NCBI RefSeq assembly: GCF_009653635.1
Contig: NZ_PPFD01000002.1
Coordinates: 1 to 64,000 of the forward strand
Source of the DNA: Endozoicomonas sp. OPT23
GTDB taxonomy: Bacteria; Pseudomonadota; Gammaproteobacteria; Pseudomonadales; Endozoicomonadaceae
Reading direction: 5' to 3'
Length of the DNA stretch: 64,000 nucleotides
Shown: in pieces, positions 1 through 8,599 of the stretch
How the letters are laid out: every line of letters starts with the position of its first letter
Numbering within the stretch: the stretch's first letter is position 1
Made by a program: the position numbers and the translations under genes
The notes under the pieces: generated by a model
Database searches by the model: none
Seen by the model: the letters and a program-made list of their open reading frames with translations, nothing else
What the model was told of the DNA's origin: nothing

Positions 1-39
1 TGGGGTTTCCCCATGTGAGAGTAGGTCATCGCCAGGCAT
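1..39 (+). rRNA. rrf: 5S ribosomal RNA, 3' end only
   Basis: The first 39 bases read as the 3' part of a bacterial 5S rRNA: the GGGGTTTCCCC hairpin, then the GTGAGAGTAGG stretch, and the closing GCCAGGCAT that pairs with the 5' end of 5S. The rest of the gene, and presumably 16S and 23S, lie outside the window to the left. A strong terminator follows directly. Confidence 0.9.
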
Positions 40-50
40 TGAATTAGAAA

Positions 51-85
51 ACCCCAGAAGAGCAATCTTCTGGGGTTTTTCTTTT
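51..85 (+). terminator. Rho-independent terminator after the first 5S
   Basis: A 10-bp perfect stem (ACCCCAGAAG at 51-60 with CTTCTGGGGT at 67-76), a 6-nt loop and a TTTTCTTTTT tail. It ends the rRNA transcript. Confidence 0.9.
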
Positions 86-106
86 TGTGCAGAAAAATAA
101 GATATA

Positions 107-229
107 GGAACCGTCCGACCTCTTCCACTTTCCATGGCCGCGGCGCACGAAAGTGAAACGATACATCGCCGATGGTAGTGTGGGCTCAGAGGAGAGAGTC
201 CCATGTGAGAGTAGGTCATCGCCAGGCAT
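107..229 (+). pseudogene. Degenerate second 5S rRNA copy
   Basis: Positions 150-229 follow the 5S consensus (AAGTGAAACG, CGCCGATGGTAGTGTGGG, then the 3' end). 201-238 is identical to 11-48 of the first copy, including the bases beyond the RNA end. The 5' half is scrambled: only GGAACC at 107 and a C-rich run recall 5S, and no TGCCTGGC is present to pair with the 3' GCCAGGCA. The hairpin near 183-203 is enlarged (GGGCTC...GAGTCCC instead of GGGGTTTCCCC). It looks like a tandem duplicate that has decayed; whether it still makes a stable RNA cannot be told. Confidence 0.75.
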
Positions 230-240
230 TGAATTAGAGA

Positions 241-275
241 AGCCCAGTTGAGAAATCAACTGGGCTTTTTCTTTT
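241..275 (+). terminator. Rho-independent terminator after the second 5S copy
   Basis: AGCCCAGTTG (241-250) pairs with CAACTGGGCT (257-266), followed by TTTTCTTTTT. Loop and tail resemble the terminator at 51-85 while the stem sequence differs by compensated changes, so the pairing has been kept by selection. Confidence 0.9.
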
Positions 276-383
276 TGTGCAGAAAAATGACTGACAAAGA
301 ATAACTCTGGTTTTTTATGCTCCCATGAAGTGTTGGAGCCATCCGGTCCCACCCGCTCTCCATGGTTTCAACCTGGCTATTCC

Positions 384-1886
384 TTAAAGCTCTTCAGCCT
401 GAATCAGTGCTGGTTTGAAATACTGTTCATAAAAGATTGCCATTTCCTCCGGGCTAAGAGCTTTCTCCTCAAGGCTCCGGGCTTCCTCAATGGGGTTCGA
501 ATGTTTATACCGTTGGTTATACGCCCAGACTGCATTGGGCATTACTTCCGAGCTTGTGACTTCGTCAGCTTTATCTTTTCCTGTTTTCCAGAACTTATAT
601 AATTCATGTACCCAGACAGCGCCAGCTAATATGCCTTCTCTTGTCAGCTCCCTGTAAGTTGATGAAAAATGATAAGTATTTTTGGTTTGTTGGTATACCA
701 TAACGCTGTATAGATAATCGTATGATTCACTTTCTAGTCGTTCTCTTGTGCATACCCTACGTGAGTGTTCGGAAATAAAACAACGTTCATGAAAGATATT
801 GAACAGTGCCAGCTCAACTGCTTTTTTTGCATCATTATGGTGATCAAGGTGTTCACTGCCTGAGTCAAGCGCGCTTTGAACAAAAGCCAAACGACTGGCC
901 ATGCTTTCCAGTGGCCCATTGCCATCAATGTGTTTATATCCGGCATGCCGAACAATGTGGGCAGCATCATGAAGCATAAATTTCAGTGGTGACATTAGAT
1001 AACCATCGGCATTAAGAGCGTATTGACTCATTAACCCAAGCGGGTAAACCGGTACCGGTGCAAGTCTTGCGAAGTCATCAATATCAAAGGGGTTGAAACT
1101 CGGGTATAGAATGGCTCTCTCATCGGCAAAAGCGCTCTGAAGAGGCGTCAGGGCATGTATAGAATAATATCTTCCTGAGGAGTTATTATAACCATCAACT
1201 TCTTCCAGTTTCATAAAATGACGATAGAGAGTGTCTAAGTTTATGCTGCTGTCATACTCGTAAAATATGAAATGGTTGTCGTCAGCTGTACTGAGAGAAA
1301 TAGTATTAAATTCGGTAAATCGCTCCCTTAGATTGAATTTTTCAGCATAGAAATTTTTAGTGACTTTGGAATAGACGAGAGTGTCATACATTACCGTGAA
1401 GGTTGTCGTGACTCTTATTGTTCTCAGGTAGGGAGGCTTGGGGCTTTTAATAAGTTCATACACATCCTTTTTCAAAAGTTGAATTGCTTTTTTTTCCTGG
1501 TAGCTTAAAGGGGTAGAGAACTGCCGATCATTCAGGATAACTTCAATAAAGTTAGCAATATTAATTAAAGTGGTTCTGAGTTCAGGTATGGAAAACTCCT
1601 CGCCCTTACCCAGATCTATCAGTCGCTTGCGTTCTGCTCTTTTTTCTCCGTACCAATCAAGTCCCTTCTGGCCATTTTGAAAAATATTCTTGAAAGCAGG
1701 ATCTATAGATGGAATAAAGCCGCTATTAGGGGTTGGAAAGTCATCCCAGCTGGAAGGCGCTGAGGTGCCCTCAAAATAGTCAGCAGCAGAGTGTCCTGAA
1801 CACGTAAGGGCTAAGGTTAGTAGCGCTACAATTTGCAGAGCGCGCTTAAAACTACGGTAGTAGGGTTCAGGAAAACCCCTTTTCAT
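384..1886 (-). CDS. Secreted protein of unknown family, 500 aa
   Basis: I do not recognise the family. The N-terminus has basic residues, then a hydrophobic stretch (IVALLTLALTCSG, about residues 18-30) and a likely signal peptidase I site near GHSAA, so export is probable. The rest is soluble and rich in Tyr, Phe and charged residues. Histidine-rich patches such as HDAAHIVRH and HERCF could bind metal, but no known hydrolase signature is complete. The start is supported by AAAGGAG about 9 bases upstream. It is transcribed towards the 5S copies and stands alone, with no gene beside it on the same strand. No regulatory site was seen. Confidence 0.7.
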   Translation of the reverse strand: MKRGFPEPYYRSFKRALQIVALLTLALTCSGHSAADYFEGTSAPSSWDDFPTPNSGFIPSIDPAFKNIFQNGQKGLDWYGEKRAERKRLIDLGKGEEFSIPELRTTLINIANFIEVILNDRQFSTPLSYQEKKAIQLLKKDVYELIKSPKPPYLRTIRVTTTFTVMYDTLVYSKVTKNFYAEKFNLRERFTEFNTISLSTADDNHFIFYEYDSSINLDTLYRHFMKLEEVDGYNNSSGRYYSIHALTPLQSAFADERAILYPSFNPFDIDDFARLAPVPVYPLGLMSQYALNADGYLMSPLKFMLHDAAHIVRHAGYKHIDGNGPLESMASRLAFVQSALDSGSEHLDHHNDAKKAVELALFNIFHERCFISEHSRRVCTRERLESESYDYLYSVMVYQQTKNTYHFSSTYRELTREGILAGAVWVHELYKFWKTGKDKADEVTSSEVMPNAVWAYNQRYKHSNPIEEARSLEEKALSPEEMAIFYEQYFKPALIQAEEL

Positions 1887-2081
1887 CGTACTTCTCCTTT
1901 AAGTGGTTACCCTCGATTTATGAGTGCTTCGAGGCCAAAATAAATGTTTTCAGTACATTAGAGTGAGAATTCATATAAAAGTTTCTTTATTAATTCTGAC
2001 TACTTCTCGCTGAACAGGTTCTCCCCCTTTAATCCCCCACTCAAGCAAACCTCCAAAAACCAGCTAATATGAATCCTTATT

Positions 2082-2645
2082 ATGAATAAATATGGATTTA
2101 ATATAGTGAAATATGCATTTTTATTGATAGCATCCTTAGTATTCTCAGCAGGCTGCTGGGCTACGGAAGCCGAGGACATATTCAGTTTGATGCACCAACG
2201 TCTCTCGTATATGAAGGACGTAGCACTCTATAAACTGGATGCAAAGCAGCCTTTGCTAGATGAAACCAGAGAGAAAGTGGTTTTGGAAAAAGCCATGATG
2301 AGGGCAAGGGAAGAGGGTCTTAGCTCTGTCTCTATAGAAGGTTTTGTCGCAGCACAGATGAATGCCGCTAAAGCCATTCAGTATCGTTATATGGCTGAGT
2401 GGATGTCCAGGCCGCCTCTAACATCACCAGAAAAAGATCTCAAAACAGAAATTAGACCAGCCATTCTGAATTTGGGAACGCAAATAACCAAAAAAGTGGC
2501 TGATTATCTTAAGAGTGGAAAAGAGTTCTCAGATGCTCTATTTCCAGTATTTGAACGGACACTGAATGTTGAGAATCTAACGACAGAGGATAAGAAATTA
2601 TTATTTGGAATGCTTAAAGAAATACGTCTTAAGAAGAATAATTGA
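2082..2645 (+). CDS. Small secreted protein of unknown family, 187 aa
   Basis: An N-terminal hydrophobic segment (YAFLLIASLVFSAGCWA, about residues 11-27) ends in a possible lipobox (FSAGC) or a signal peptidase I site after CWA, so the protein is exported and perhaps a lipoprotein. The mature part is predicted to be mostly helical and charged, with no motif I know. No strong ribosome binding site precedes the ATG. It is divergent from the 500-aa protein at 384-1886, with about 195 bases between them, and is followed by a gene-free stretch before the YjiH-like gene. AT-rich codon use compared with the housekeeping genes further right suggests an accessory gene. Confidence 0.6.
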   Translation: MNKYGFNIVKYAFLLIASLVFSAGCWATEAEDIFSLMHQRLSYMKDVALYKLDAKQPLLDETREKVVLEKAMMRAREEGLSSVSIEGFVAAQMNAAKAIQYRYMAEWMSRPPLTSPEKDLKTEIRPAILNLGTQITKKVADYLKSGKEFSDALFPVFERTLNVENLTTEDKKLLFGMLKEIRLKKNN

Positions 2646-2880
2646 ACTAATAGGTATTTCTACAAAGCATAATAAGTTGAGTTATTATTCGAAATTAACG
2701 CATAATTAGTCCATCAATTTTTATCGTTGTTATGACACACTGTCACGACAAAAGAAAAAAGATGGAGTACTCTCAAACTTGAGTCTGCTCCCTGATTCAA
2801 TCTTGAGGGCAACCTATCGGTCAATTTGAGCTGTTTAGCCTTCGTTTATTCCACATTACCAAGGGAGAAAGAGGCTTATT

Positions 2881-4254
2881 ATGAAGCAGTTTGAAGCCTT
2901 AAATTCCAATCAACCGCCAAGCCTTTCAAACTGGCTTGCGTTTCTTTTGCCGTCGTTGGCAGGCATTCTTCTCTTTGTCACACCGGTTGTTTCTGAAGAT
3001 GGTTTAACCATTCCGGTCGCTATTCTTGCGGGCATGCTGAAATCTGTTCTAGCGGGTGACATGACCGCTATTATTACGTCAGTTGTTGTCTTTACCGGTT
3101 TGATGACTATTGTTACCAAGCTCTTTGCACCAAAACTTATTTATAACAATACTTTTCTCTCCGGGCTTTTTGACGTTACGCCAGTATGGTTCATGGTTCG
3201 AATGGCTGGTATGGCGTTTGTGCTGTTTAGTTTCTTCAAAGCCGGGCCTGAAATGATTTATTCCGGGGCAACGGGTGGCCTGGTTCTGAATGACTTGATG
3301 CCAACGTTGTTTGCAGTCTTTATTTTTGCTGGCTTATTGCTGCCACTATTGATGAACTTTGGTCTGCTGGAATTATTTGGCACTTTGCTAACCAAAGTTA
3401 TGCGTCCGGTATTTGGTCTTCCTGGTCGTGGAGCTATCGATTGTATCGCTTCATGGTTGGGTGATGGCAGTGTCGGTATTCTGCTGACCAGCAAACAGTA
3501 CGAAACAGGTCATTACACTCAGCGCGAAGCAGCCGTTATCGGTACAACCTTCTCTGCTGTTTCCATAACCTTCTCTCTGGTGGTTATTGCTCAGGTAGGT
3601 CTGGAGCATATGTTTGTGCCCTTCTATCTGACAGTGTGTATCGCCGGTATTATCGCGGCGATTATTGTGCCGAAGCTGCCTCCGCTGTCGAACAAGAAAG
3701 ACCTGTTTATTACGGGTGAGAAGCGTGCAGAAGATGATGAAGTGATTCCGGAAGGTCATGGCTCCTTGTCCTGGGGACTGAGAATGGCTCTGCATAAGGC
3801 GTCAAAAGCAGGCTCTCCTTTGCAGGTAGCGGTTGACGGAATTAAGAATGCTATTGAAATGGTGTTTGGTGTTCTGCCAGTCGTCATGGGTATCGGAACC
3901 ATTGCTCTGATTATTGCTGAATACACCCCGATATTTAATATTCTGGGTGCACCTTTTGTACCTTTACTTGAGTTGTTGAGAATTCCTGAAGCAGAGCTTG
4001 CATCTACGACCATGGTTGTTGGCTTTGCGGATATGTTTGTGCCATCGATTCTGGCTGCTTCCATTGAAAGTGAAATGACCCGCTTTGTTATCGCTGCACT
4101 GTCTCTGACACAGCTGATCTATTTGTCTGAAGTGGGAGCTCTGCTGCTAGGAAGTAAGGTACCTGTCACTATTATTGAGCTGTTTATTATCTTTATTCTG
4201 CGTACCCTGGTGACCCTGCCAGTGATTGCAGGCATGGCTCACCTGTTTTTCTAA
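2881..4254 (+). CDS. YjiH family inner-membrane protein (nucleoside recognition / Gate domain)
   Basis: A 457-aa polytopic membrane protein with about ten hydrophobic helices. The segment SWLGDGSVGILLTSKQYETG and the later TTMVVGFADMFVPSILAA match the pattern of YjiH/Gate-domain proteins, which are thought to be transporters but whose substrates are largely unknown. A good ribosome binding site (AAGGGAGAAAG) lies upstream. It is co-directional with the lysR and ethanolamine genes that follow, but a 183-base gap separates it from lysR, so it may be its own unit. Its place beside amine catabolism suggests transport of a related metabolite (inference only). Confidence 0.8.
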   Translation: MKQFEALNSNQPPSLSNWLAFLLPSLAGILLFVTPVVSEDGLTIPVAILAGMLKSVLAGDMTAIITSVVVFTGLMTIVTKLFAPKLIYNNTFLSGLFDVTPVWFMVRMAGMAFVLFSFFKAGPEMIYSGATGGLVLNDLMPTLFAVFIFAGLLLPLLMNFGLLELFGTLLTKVMRPVFGLPGRGAIDCIASWLGDGSVGILLTSKQYETGHYTQREAAVIGTTFSAVSITFSLVVIAQVGLEHMFVPFYLTVCIAGIIAAIIVPKLPPLSNKKDLFITGEKRAEDDEVIPEGHGSLSWGLRMALHKASKAGSPLQVAVDGIKNAIEMVFGVLPVVMGIGTIALIIAEYTPIFNILGAPFVPLLELLRIPEAELASTTMVVGFADMFVPSILAASIESEMTRFVIAALSLTQLIYLSEVGALLLGSKVPVTIIELFIIFILRTLVTLPVIAGMAHLFF

Positions 4255-4362
4255 ATGGCTTATCTGTTTTTCTAACTAGCCTCTGCGCAGTACTTCAATA
4301 GGTGCTGCGCTTTCTTCTTGACCTGATTCCTCTATTACAGTGATATTGAACCTGAGTATTCA

Positions 4363-4387
4363 GGCAAACAGCACTTTAATATTCGAT
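4363..4387 (+). repeat. 25-bp direct repeat, left copy
   Basis: The sequence begins GGCAAACAGCA and ends TTAATATTCGAT. The same 25 bases recur at 11927-11951 with two mismatches. It is preceded by a small hairpin (CCTGA-GTAT-TCAGG, 4351-4364). The two copies bracket the lysR-to-amidotransferase block. Confidence 0.75.
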
Positions 4388-4437
4388 TGCGTGTGTCTAC
4401 ACACTAAATAAAAATAATGCAGTGATGGATTTACGAG

Positions 4438-5388
4438 ATGTCCTTTCCCTTTGGCTTTGACCTGAAAGCACTGGAAGTGTTTGTAGAGGTTATCAAGTCC
4501 GGTAATATGACCCTTGCCGCTCAGCGACTGAATGTTACTCAGTCGTCTATTTCACAATGCCTTTCCAACCTTGAGAAATCTCTTGAAACCCAATTGATCG
4601 ATCGTTCTGTCAGACCCATGCAGGTGACGGCCAATGGTCGCTATTTTTATGATCGAAGTATAAAAATACTAACTGAAGCCAGACAGACCAGTCAGAATCT
4701 TAAGTCGGGCAGAGTAGAGCAGCTTCAGAATGTACGGGTTGCCCTTGTTGATTCACTAGCCGTTCCTTTGGGTAACCCTCTGATGGGCATTCTGTCGGAA
4801 CAGGCTGATGACTGGGCAATACTCAGTGGCCTCTCTCACTCCCATGCTAAAAGCCTGCTGACCAATGAAGTGGATATCATTATTTCCGATGATGCTGTGT
4901 TGGGCAGTGATGAGCTGGTGCGCTTCCCGATTCTCAGGGAACCCATGGTGCTGATTGTTCCTGCCGGATATAACTATCAGCAAGGGCAATTAGATAACCT
5001 TTCAAAAACACTGACACTGGCCAGATATCCGGTTCACACTATTATTGGCAAAACCGTTGAAGAACAGTTAAAGAAGCTTCAACTGGAATCTGATAAACGA
5101 CTATTTCTGGATAACACCTACGCCATTGCCAATATGGTAGCGACCGGGAACTCTTGGGCAGTAACAACTCCGCTGTGTCTTTATCAGTGCAGTGATGAAG
5201 TTCGGTCAAAACTGGCTGTCCATCCGCTGCCTAACTCTGACTACAGAGAACTGACAGTTGTCAGCCGTCGTTCAGACCTCTGGCACCTGCCGGAAGAAAT
5301 CGCAGGTTACAGTCGAGGAATTATCAGGGAAAAGGCTCTGGTCAATCTGGAAACATGGCTCCCCTGGTTGAAAGGCATGTATCAGTGA
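4438..5388 (+). CDS. LysR-family transcriptional regulator
   Basis: A 316-aa protein with an N-terminal winged helix-turn-helix (about residues 9-67; key segment LAAQRLNVTQSSISQCLSNL) and a C-terminal co-inducer-binding domain of the LysR type. It lies 134 bases upstream of the ethanolamine permease on the same strand, so it is the obvious candidate regulator of the permease and the four catabolic genes. A palindrome with T-N11-A form at 5420-5434 in that gap could be its operator. The ligand is not shown by the sequence; ethanolamine or a gamma-glutamyl intermediate would fit. Confidence 0.88.
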   Translation: MSFPFGFDLKALEVFVEVIKSGNMTLAAQRLNVTQSSISQCLSNLEKSLETQLIDRSVRPMQVTANGRYFYDRSIKILTEARQTSQNLKSGRVEQLQNVRVALVDSLAVPLGNPLMGILSEQADDWAILSGLSHSHAKSLLTNEVDIIISDDAVLGSDELVRFPILREPMVLIVPAGYNYQQGQLDNLSKTLTLARYPVHTIIGKTVEEQLKKLQLESDKRLFLDNTYAIANMVATGNSWAVTTPLCLYQCSDEVRSKLAVHPLPNSDYRELTVVSRRSDLWHLPEEIAGYSRGIIREKALVNLETWLPWLKGMYQ

Positions 5389-5419
5389 TCCCTACTATTA
5401 GATCTGCTAATACTGTAGT

Positions 5420-5434
5420 TTCATGAATTATGAA
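5420..5434 (+). promoter_or_regulatory. Candidate LysR operator
   Basis: TTCAT-GAATT-ATGAA is a perfect 5-bp inverted repeat with the T-N11-A arrangement typical of LysR sites. It lies between lysR and the permease gene, about 90 bases upstream of the permease start. Confidence 0.45.
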
Positions 5435-5521
5435 GGTATTTGTTCAGCTCTTTTTGCCTCTATAGACTGACTTCAAGCTGCAAACTGGCTCATAACAACA
5501 ATAATAAAAAGGTACCCTCAT

Positions 5522-6967
5522 ATGCTTGAAACAAGCACGCCCCCCTCTACAGGCTCGGTAGAGTACGAACAGGTTTCTGACGATTATCTAAAACAGCGAC
5601 AGTTGAAAAAAGGTGCGGCCGGTTGGCTGGTATTGGCCGGTTTGGGGGTTTCCTATGTAATCTCCGGTGACTTTGCCGGCTGGAACTTTGGCCTTCAAAA
5701 TGGCGGGTTTGGTGGCATGCTGCTGGCCACTATTGCTATGGCCATCATGTATATGTTCATGGTCTTGTCACTGGCTGAGTTGTCTTCGTCCTTACCAACG
5801 GCCGGTGGTGGTTACTCCTATGCCCGTCGTGCTATGGGCCCCTGGGGTGGTTATCTGACCGGTACGGCTATTTTGCTGGAGTATGCCATTGCACCGGCGG
5901 CCATTGCCGTATTTATCGGTGGTTATGTTAATGAACTGATGGGACTGGATGGTCCTCTGGTTTATGCCGTGTTTTATGCAGCCTTTGTTGGACTGCATTT
6001 ATGGGGCGCGGGTGAAGCATTGAAAATCATGATGGTGATTACTGCTCTGGCATCTTTAGCCATTGTCGTTTTCATTCTGGGAATGATTCCAGCCTTTGAT
6101 AGCAGCAACCTGTTCGATATTGCCGTAAATACAGAAGCAGCCGGAGCATCCAGCTTCCTGCCTGAGGGTTATGTCGGTATCTGGGCAGCGATTCCTTTTG
6201 CTATCTGGTTGTTCCTGGCGGTTGAAGGTGTTCCTCTGGCTGCAGAAGAAGCGACCGACCCAAAGAAAGATATGCCTAAAGGTATTATCACCGCGATGAT
6301 CGTACTGCTTATATTCGGTGGTGCGGTGCTCTTCCTTGCTCCAGGTGGTGCAGGTGCTGATTACATGAAAGATCATGCCGCTCCTCTGGTAGGTGCGCTT
6401 CAGCATGTCTACGGTGAGAATTCATGGATGGCAACGTTTGTGAATCTGGTGGGACTTGCGGGTCTGATCGCTTCATTCTTTTCTATCATCTATGCCTACT
6501 CACGTCAGGTATTTGCTCTGTCCCGTGCTGGCTATTTGCCAAGAGTGCTTTCCAGAACCGGAGACAGAAAAGTACCAACGCTGGCACTGATTGTGCCGGG
6601 CATTATCGGCTTCCTGCTATCCCTGACGGGAGAGGGCGATCTGATGATTACCATGGCGGTCTTTGGTGCCACTATCTCTTATGCTCTGATGATGTTGTCC
6701 CACATCATTCTGCGCGTTAAAGAGCCTTCACTGGAGCGTCCATACAAAACTCCAGGTGGCACACTGACTTCCGGTATTGCAATGGTGTTGGCCGTAGTGG
6801 CATTTATTTCTACTTTTGTAGTAAATAAGGAAGCTGCATTCTGGGCTGCTGTATTCTATGCCATTCTGGTAGCTTACTTCGCTCTCTACAGCAGACACCA
6901 CCTTGTTGCACGAGCGCCTGAAGAAGAGTTTGAAGCGATTGCTCAGGCCGAATCTGAACTAAGCTGA
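5522..6967 (+). CDS. eat: Ethanolamine permease (APC superfamily)
   Basis: A 481-aa amino acid/polyamine/organocation permease with about twelve membrane helices. The start of helix 1 (GVSYVISGDFAGWNFGL) and the following GGFGGML match ethanolamine permeases of the Eat type rather than general amino acid permeases. It should import ethanolamine across the inner membrane. The start ATG has AAAAAGG upstream. The next gene, a glutamine-synthetase-like ligase, starts 85 bases downstream after an RNA hairpin with a TTCG loop. The ligase, two dehydrogenases and amidotransferase that follow support an amino-alcohol substrate. A related amine such as propanolamine cannot be excluded. Confidence 0.82.
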   Translation: MLETSTPPSTGSVEYEQVSDDYLKQRQLKKGAAGWLVLAGLGVSYVISGDFAGWNFGLQNGGFGGMLLATIAMAIMYMFMVLSLAELSSSLPTAGGGYSYARRAMGPWGGYLTGTAILLEYAIAPAAIAVFIGGYVNELMGLDGPLVYAVFYAAFVGLHLWGAGEALKIMMVITALASLAIVVFILGMIPAFDSSNLFDIAVNTEAAGASSFLPEGYVGIWAAIPFAIWLFLAVEGVPLAAEEATDPKKDMPKGIITAMIVLLIFGGAVLFLAPGGAGADYMKDHAAPLVGALQHVYGENSWMATFVNLVGLAGLIASFFSIIYAYSRQVFALSRAGYLPRVLSRTGDRKVPTLALIVPGIIGFLLSLTGEGDLMITMAVFGATISYALMMLSHIILRVKEPSLERPYKTPGGTLTSGIAMVLAVVAFISTFVVNKEAAFWAAVFYAILVAYFALYSRHHLVARAPEEEFEAIAQAESELS

Positions 6968-6988
6968 TGGCTTGCAATTATTAGTGCT

Positions 6989-7008
6989 AGTGAGCCTTCG
7001 GGCTCACT
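6989..7008 (+). other. RNA hairpin with TTCG tetraloop between permease and ligase genes
   Basis: AGTGAGCC and GGCTCACT form an 8-bp stem closed by TTCG. There is no T run, so it is more likely an mRNA-stability or processing hairpin than a terminator. Confidence 0.5.
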
Positions 7009-7052
7009 CTCAATGAAATACTTCCACCTGATAACAATAACGGAAGCGAAGC

Positions 7053-8423
7053 ATGATGAACCCCAGAGATGTAAAAACCATTGCCGATGCCAAAAGGATT
7101 GTGGAGGAGAGGGGGCTGACACACGTCAAGGTCGGATTGTTTGATAACGACGGTGTGATGCTAGGCAAGTACATGAGTAAATCCAAGTTCTTCTCTTCAC
7201 TGGAAGGCGGTTTTGCTTTTTGCGATGTGGTTTTAGGCTGGGACAGTAAAGACCAGCTTTATGACAATGTTAAATACACCGGGTGGCATACTGGCTATCC
7301 GGATGCACCGGTTCGAATCCTGCCGGAAAGCTGTCGTGATATTCCCTTTGAAGACGGCATGCTGCTGTTTATGGGAGAGTTCAAAGATCATGCTGAAGCA
7401 GTTTGTCCACGTGGCACCTTAAGACGAGTTATCGAAAAAGCCGACGAGCTTGGCTTTGATGTGAAAGCGGCACTGGAATATGAATTCTTTCTGTTTCAGG
7501 AAACGCCTGAATCCGTTCGTGAAAAAGGTTACAGAAACCTCAAGCCATTCACACCTGACTGGTTTGGTTACTCCATGATCAGGAATTCGGTTCACTCTGA
7601 TCTGTACAAGCAGATTCTGGAAATGAGTGAAACCATGGATTTCCCTATTGAAGGTATTCACACAGAGACAGGCCCGGGTGTACTGGAAGCGGCTATCGCC
7701 GTAGATTCTGCAGAGAACGCTGCTGACAAAGCAGCTCTGTTTAAAACCTTTATGAAAGTGTTGGCTCAACGTAATGAGTTAATGGCGACTTTCATGGCCA
7801 AGTGGTCCGGAGATTATCCGGGACAAAGCGGACATATTCATCTGTCGTTGTTTAATAAGGATGGCACATCAGCCTTCCACGATCCTGAACAGAAACACAA
7901 TATCAGCAAGATTCAACGACACTTTATTGCTGGTCAGCAACGACTGATGCCGGAATTCCTGCCAATGATTGCCCCTACTGTGAACAGTTATACACGACTG
8001 ATTCCTGGTTTCTGGGCACCGACAGATGCAACCTGGGGCGTTGAAAACCGTACGACTGCATTGCGAGTCATTCCCGGTTCAGAAAAATCACAACGGGTTG
8101 AATATCGCTTGGGCTCTGCAGACGCTAATCCTTATCTGTCTCTGGCAGCTGCACTGGCCGCAGGTCTGCAGGGCATTATCAATGAATGGGAGCCGGAAGA
8201 TCAGGTAAAAGGCAATGCTTATGACCAAAGCCATTCCCCTGAACTGGCACTGCCATCAACACTCTGGGATGCGGCGCAAAGATACAAACAGTCTGATGCG
8301 GCAAAAGCCATGTTTGGCGAGCAGTTTGTAGAACATTATGCGGCTTCAAGAGAGTGGGAAGAGCGGGAATTCCGCAAGCATATTACTGATTGGGAAATGG
8401 ATCGGTACTTCGAAATTATCTGA
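7053..8423 (+). CDS. Glutamine-synthetase-like gamma-glutamyl-amine ligase (probable gamma-glutamylethanolamide synthetase)
   Basis: A 456-aa member of the glutamine synthetase family, of the size and layout of the PuuA/IpuC/GlnA4 type rather than GlnA. Metal and substrate motifs are visible: EYEFFLF (about residue 143), GPGVLEAA, SGHIHLSL, ENRTTALRVI and ADANPYLSL near residue 350. Known relatives join glutamate to an amine using ATP. Downstream of an ethanolamine permease and ahead of two dehydrogenases and an amidotransferase, the amine is most likely ethanolamine (inference). GGAAG precedes the ATG. The protein keeps the catalytic core, but the ammonia-specific regulatory Tyr-adenylylation context of GlnA is not evident. 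Confidence 0.85.
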   Translation: MMNPRDVKTIADAKRIVEERGLTHVKVGLFDNDGVMLGKYMSKSKFFSSLEGGFAFCDVVLGWDSKDQLYDNVKYTGWHTGYPDAPVRILPESCRDIPFEDGMLLFMGEFKDHAEAVCPRGTLRRVIEKADELGFDVKAALEYEFFLFQETPESVREKGYRNLKPFTPDWFGYSMIRNSVHSDLYKQILEMSETMDFPIEGIHTETGPGVLEAAIAVDSAENAADKAALFKTFMKVLAQRNELMATFMAKWSGDYPGQSGHIHLSLFNKDGTSAFHDPEQKHNISKIQRHFIAGQQRLMPEFLPMIAPTVNSYTRLIPGFWAPTDATWGVENRTTALRVIPGSEKSQRVEYRLGSADANPYLSLAAALAAGLQGIINEWEPEDQVKGNAYDQSHSPELALPSTLWDAAQRYKQSDAAKAMFGEQFVEHYAASREWEEREFRKHITDWEMDRYFEII

Positions 8424-8459
8424 TACGTACAGCCTGATATCGATGACTTGGTAGATTGC

Positions 8460-8532
8460 GTAGGTTGGGCTAAGGCACGAAGCCCAACAATTCCAGAGAT
8501 GTTGGGCTTCACTGCGTTCAGCGCCAACCTAC
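8460..8532. repeat. MITE/REP-like nested palindrome
   Basis: The outer arms GTAGGTTGG (8460-8468) and CCAACCTAC (8524-8532) enclose inner arms GAAGCCCAACA (8479-8489) and TGTTGGGCTTC (8500-8510). The two halves are near reverse complements over about 30 bases. Elements with GTAGGTTGGGCT...GCCCAAC ends are dispersed in many bacterial genomes. This one sits between the ligase and the aldehyde dehydrogenase gene. Confidence 0.75.
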
Positions 8533-8599
8533 AGTGGCGATACGAATATAAGATAATTGTGCGAAAAATTCTCATCTCATAGTTTGAGTGGTAAGAACA

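Noticed and set aside
44-352. 102-codon minus-strand frame over the 5S region
   Set aside because: It runs antisense through 5S rRNA sequences and their terminators.
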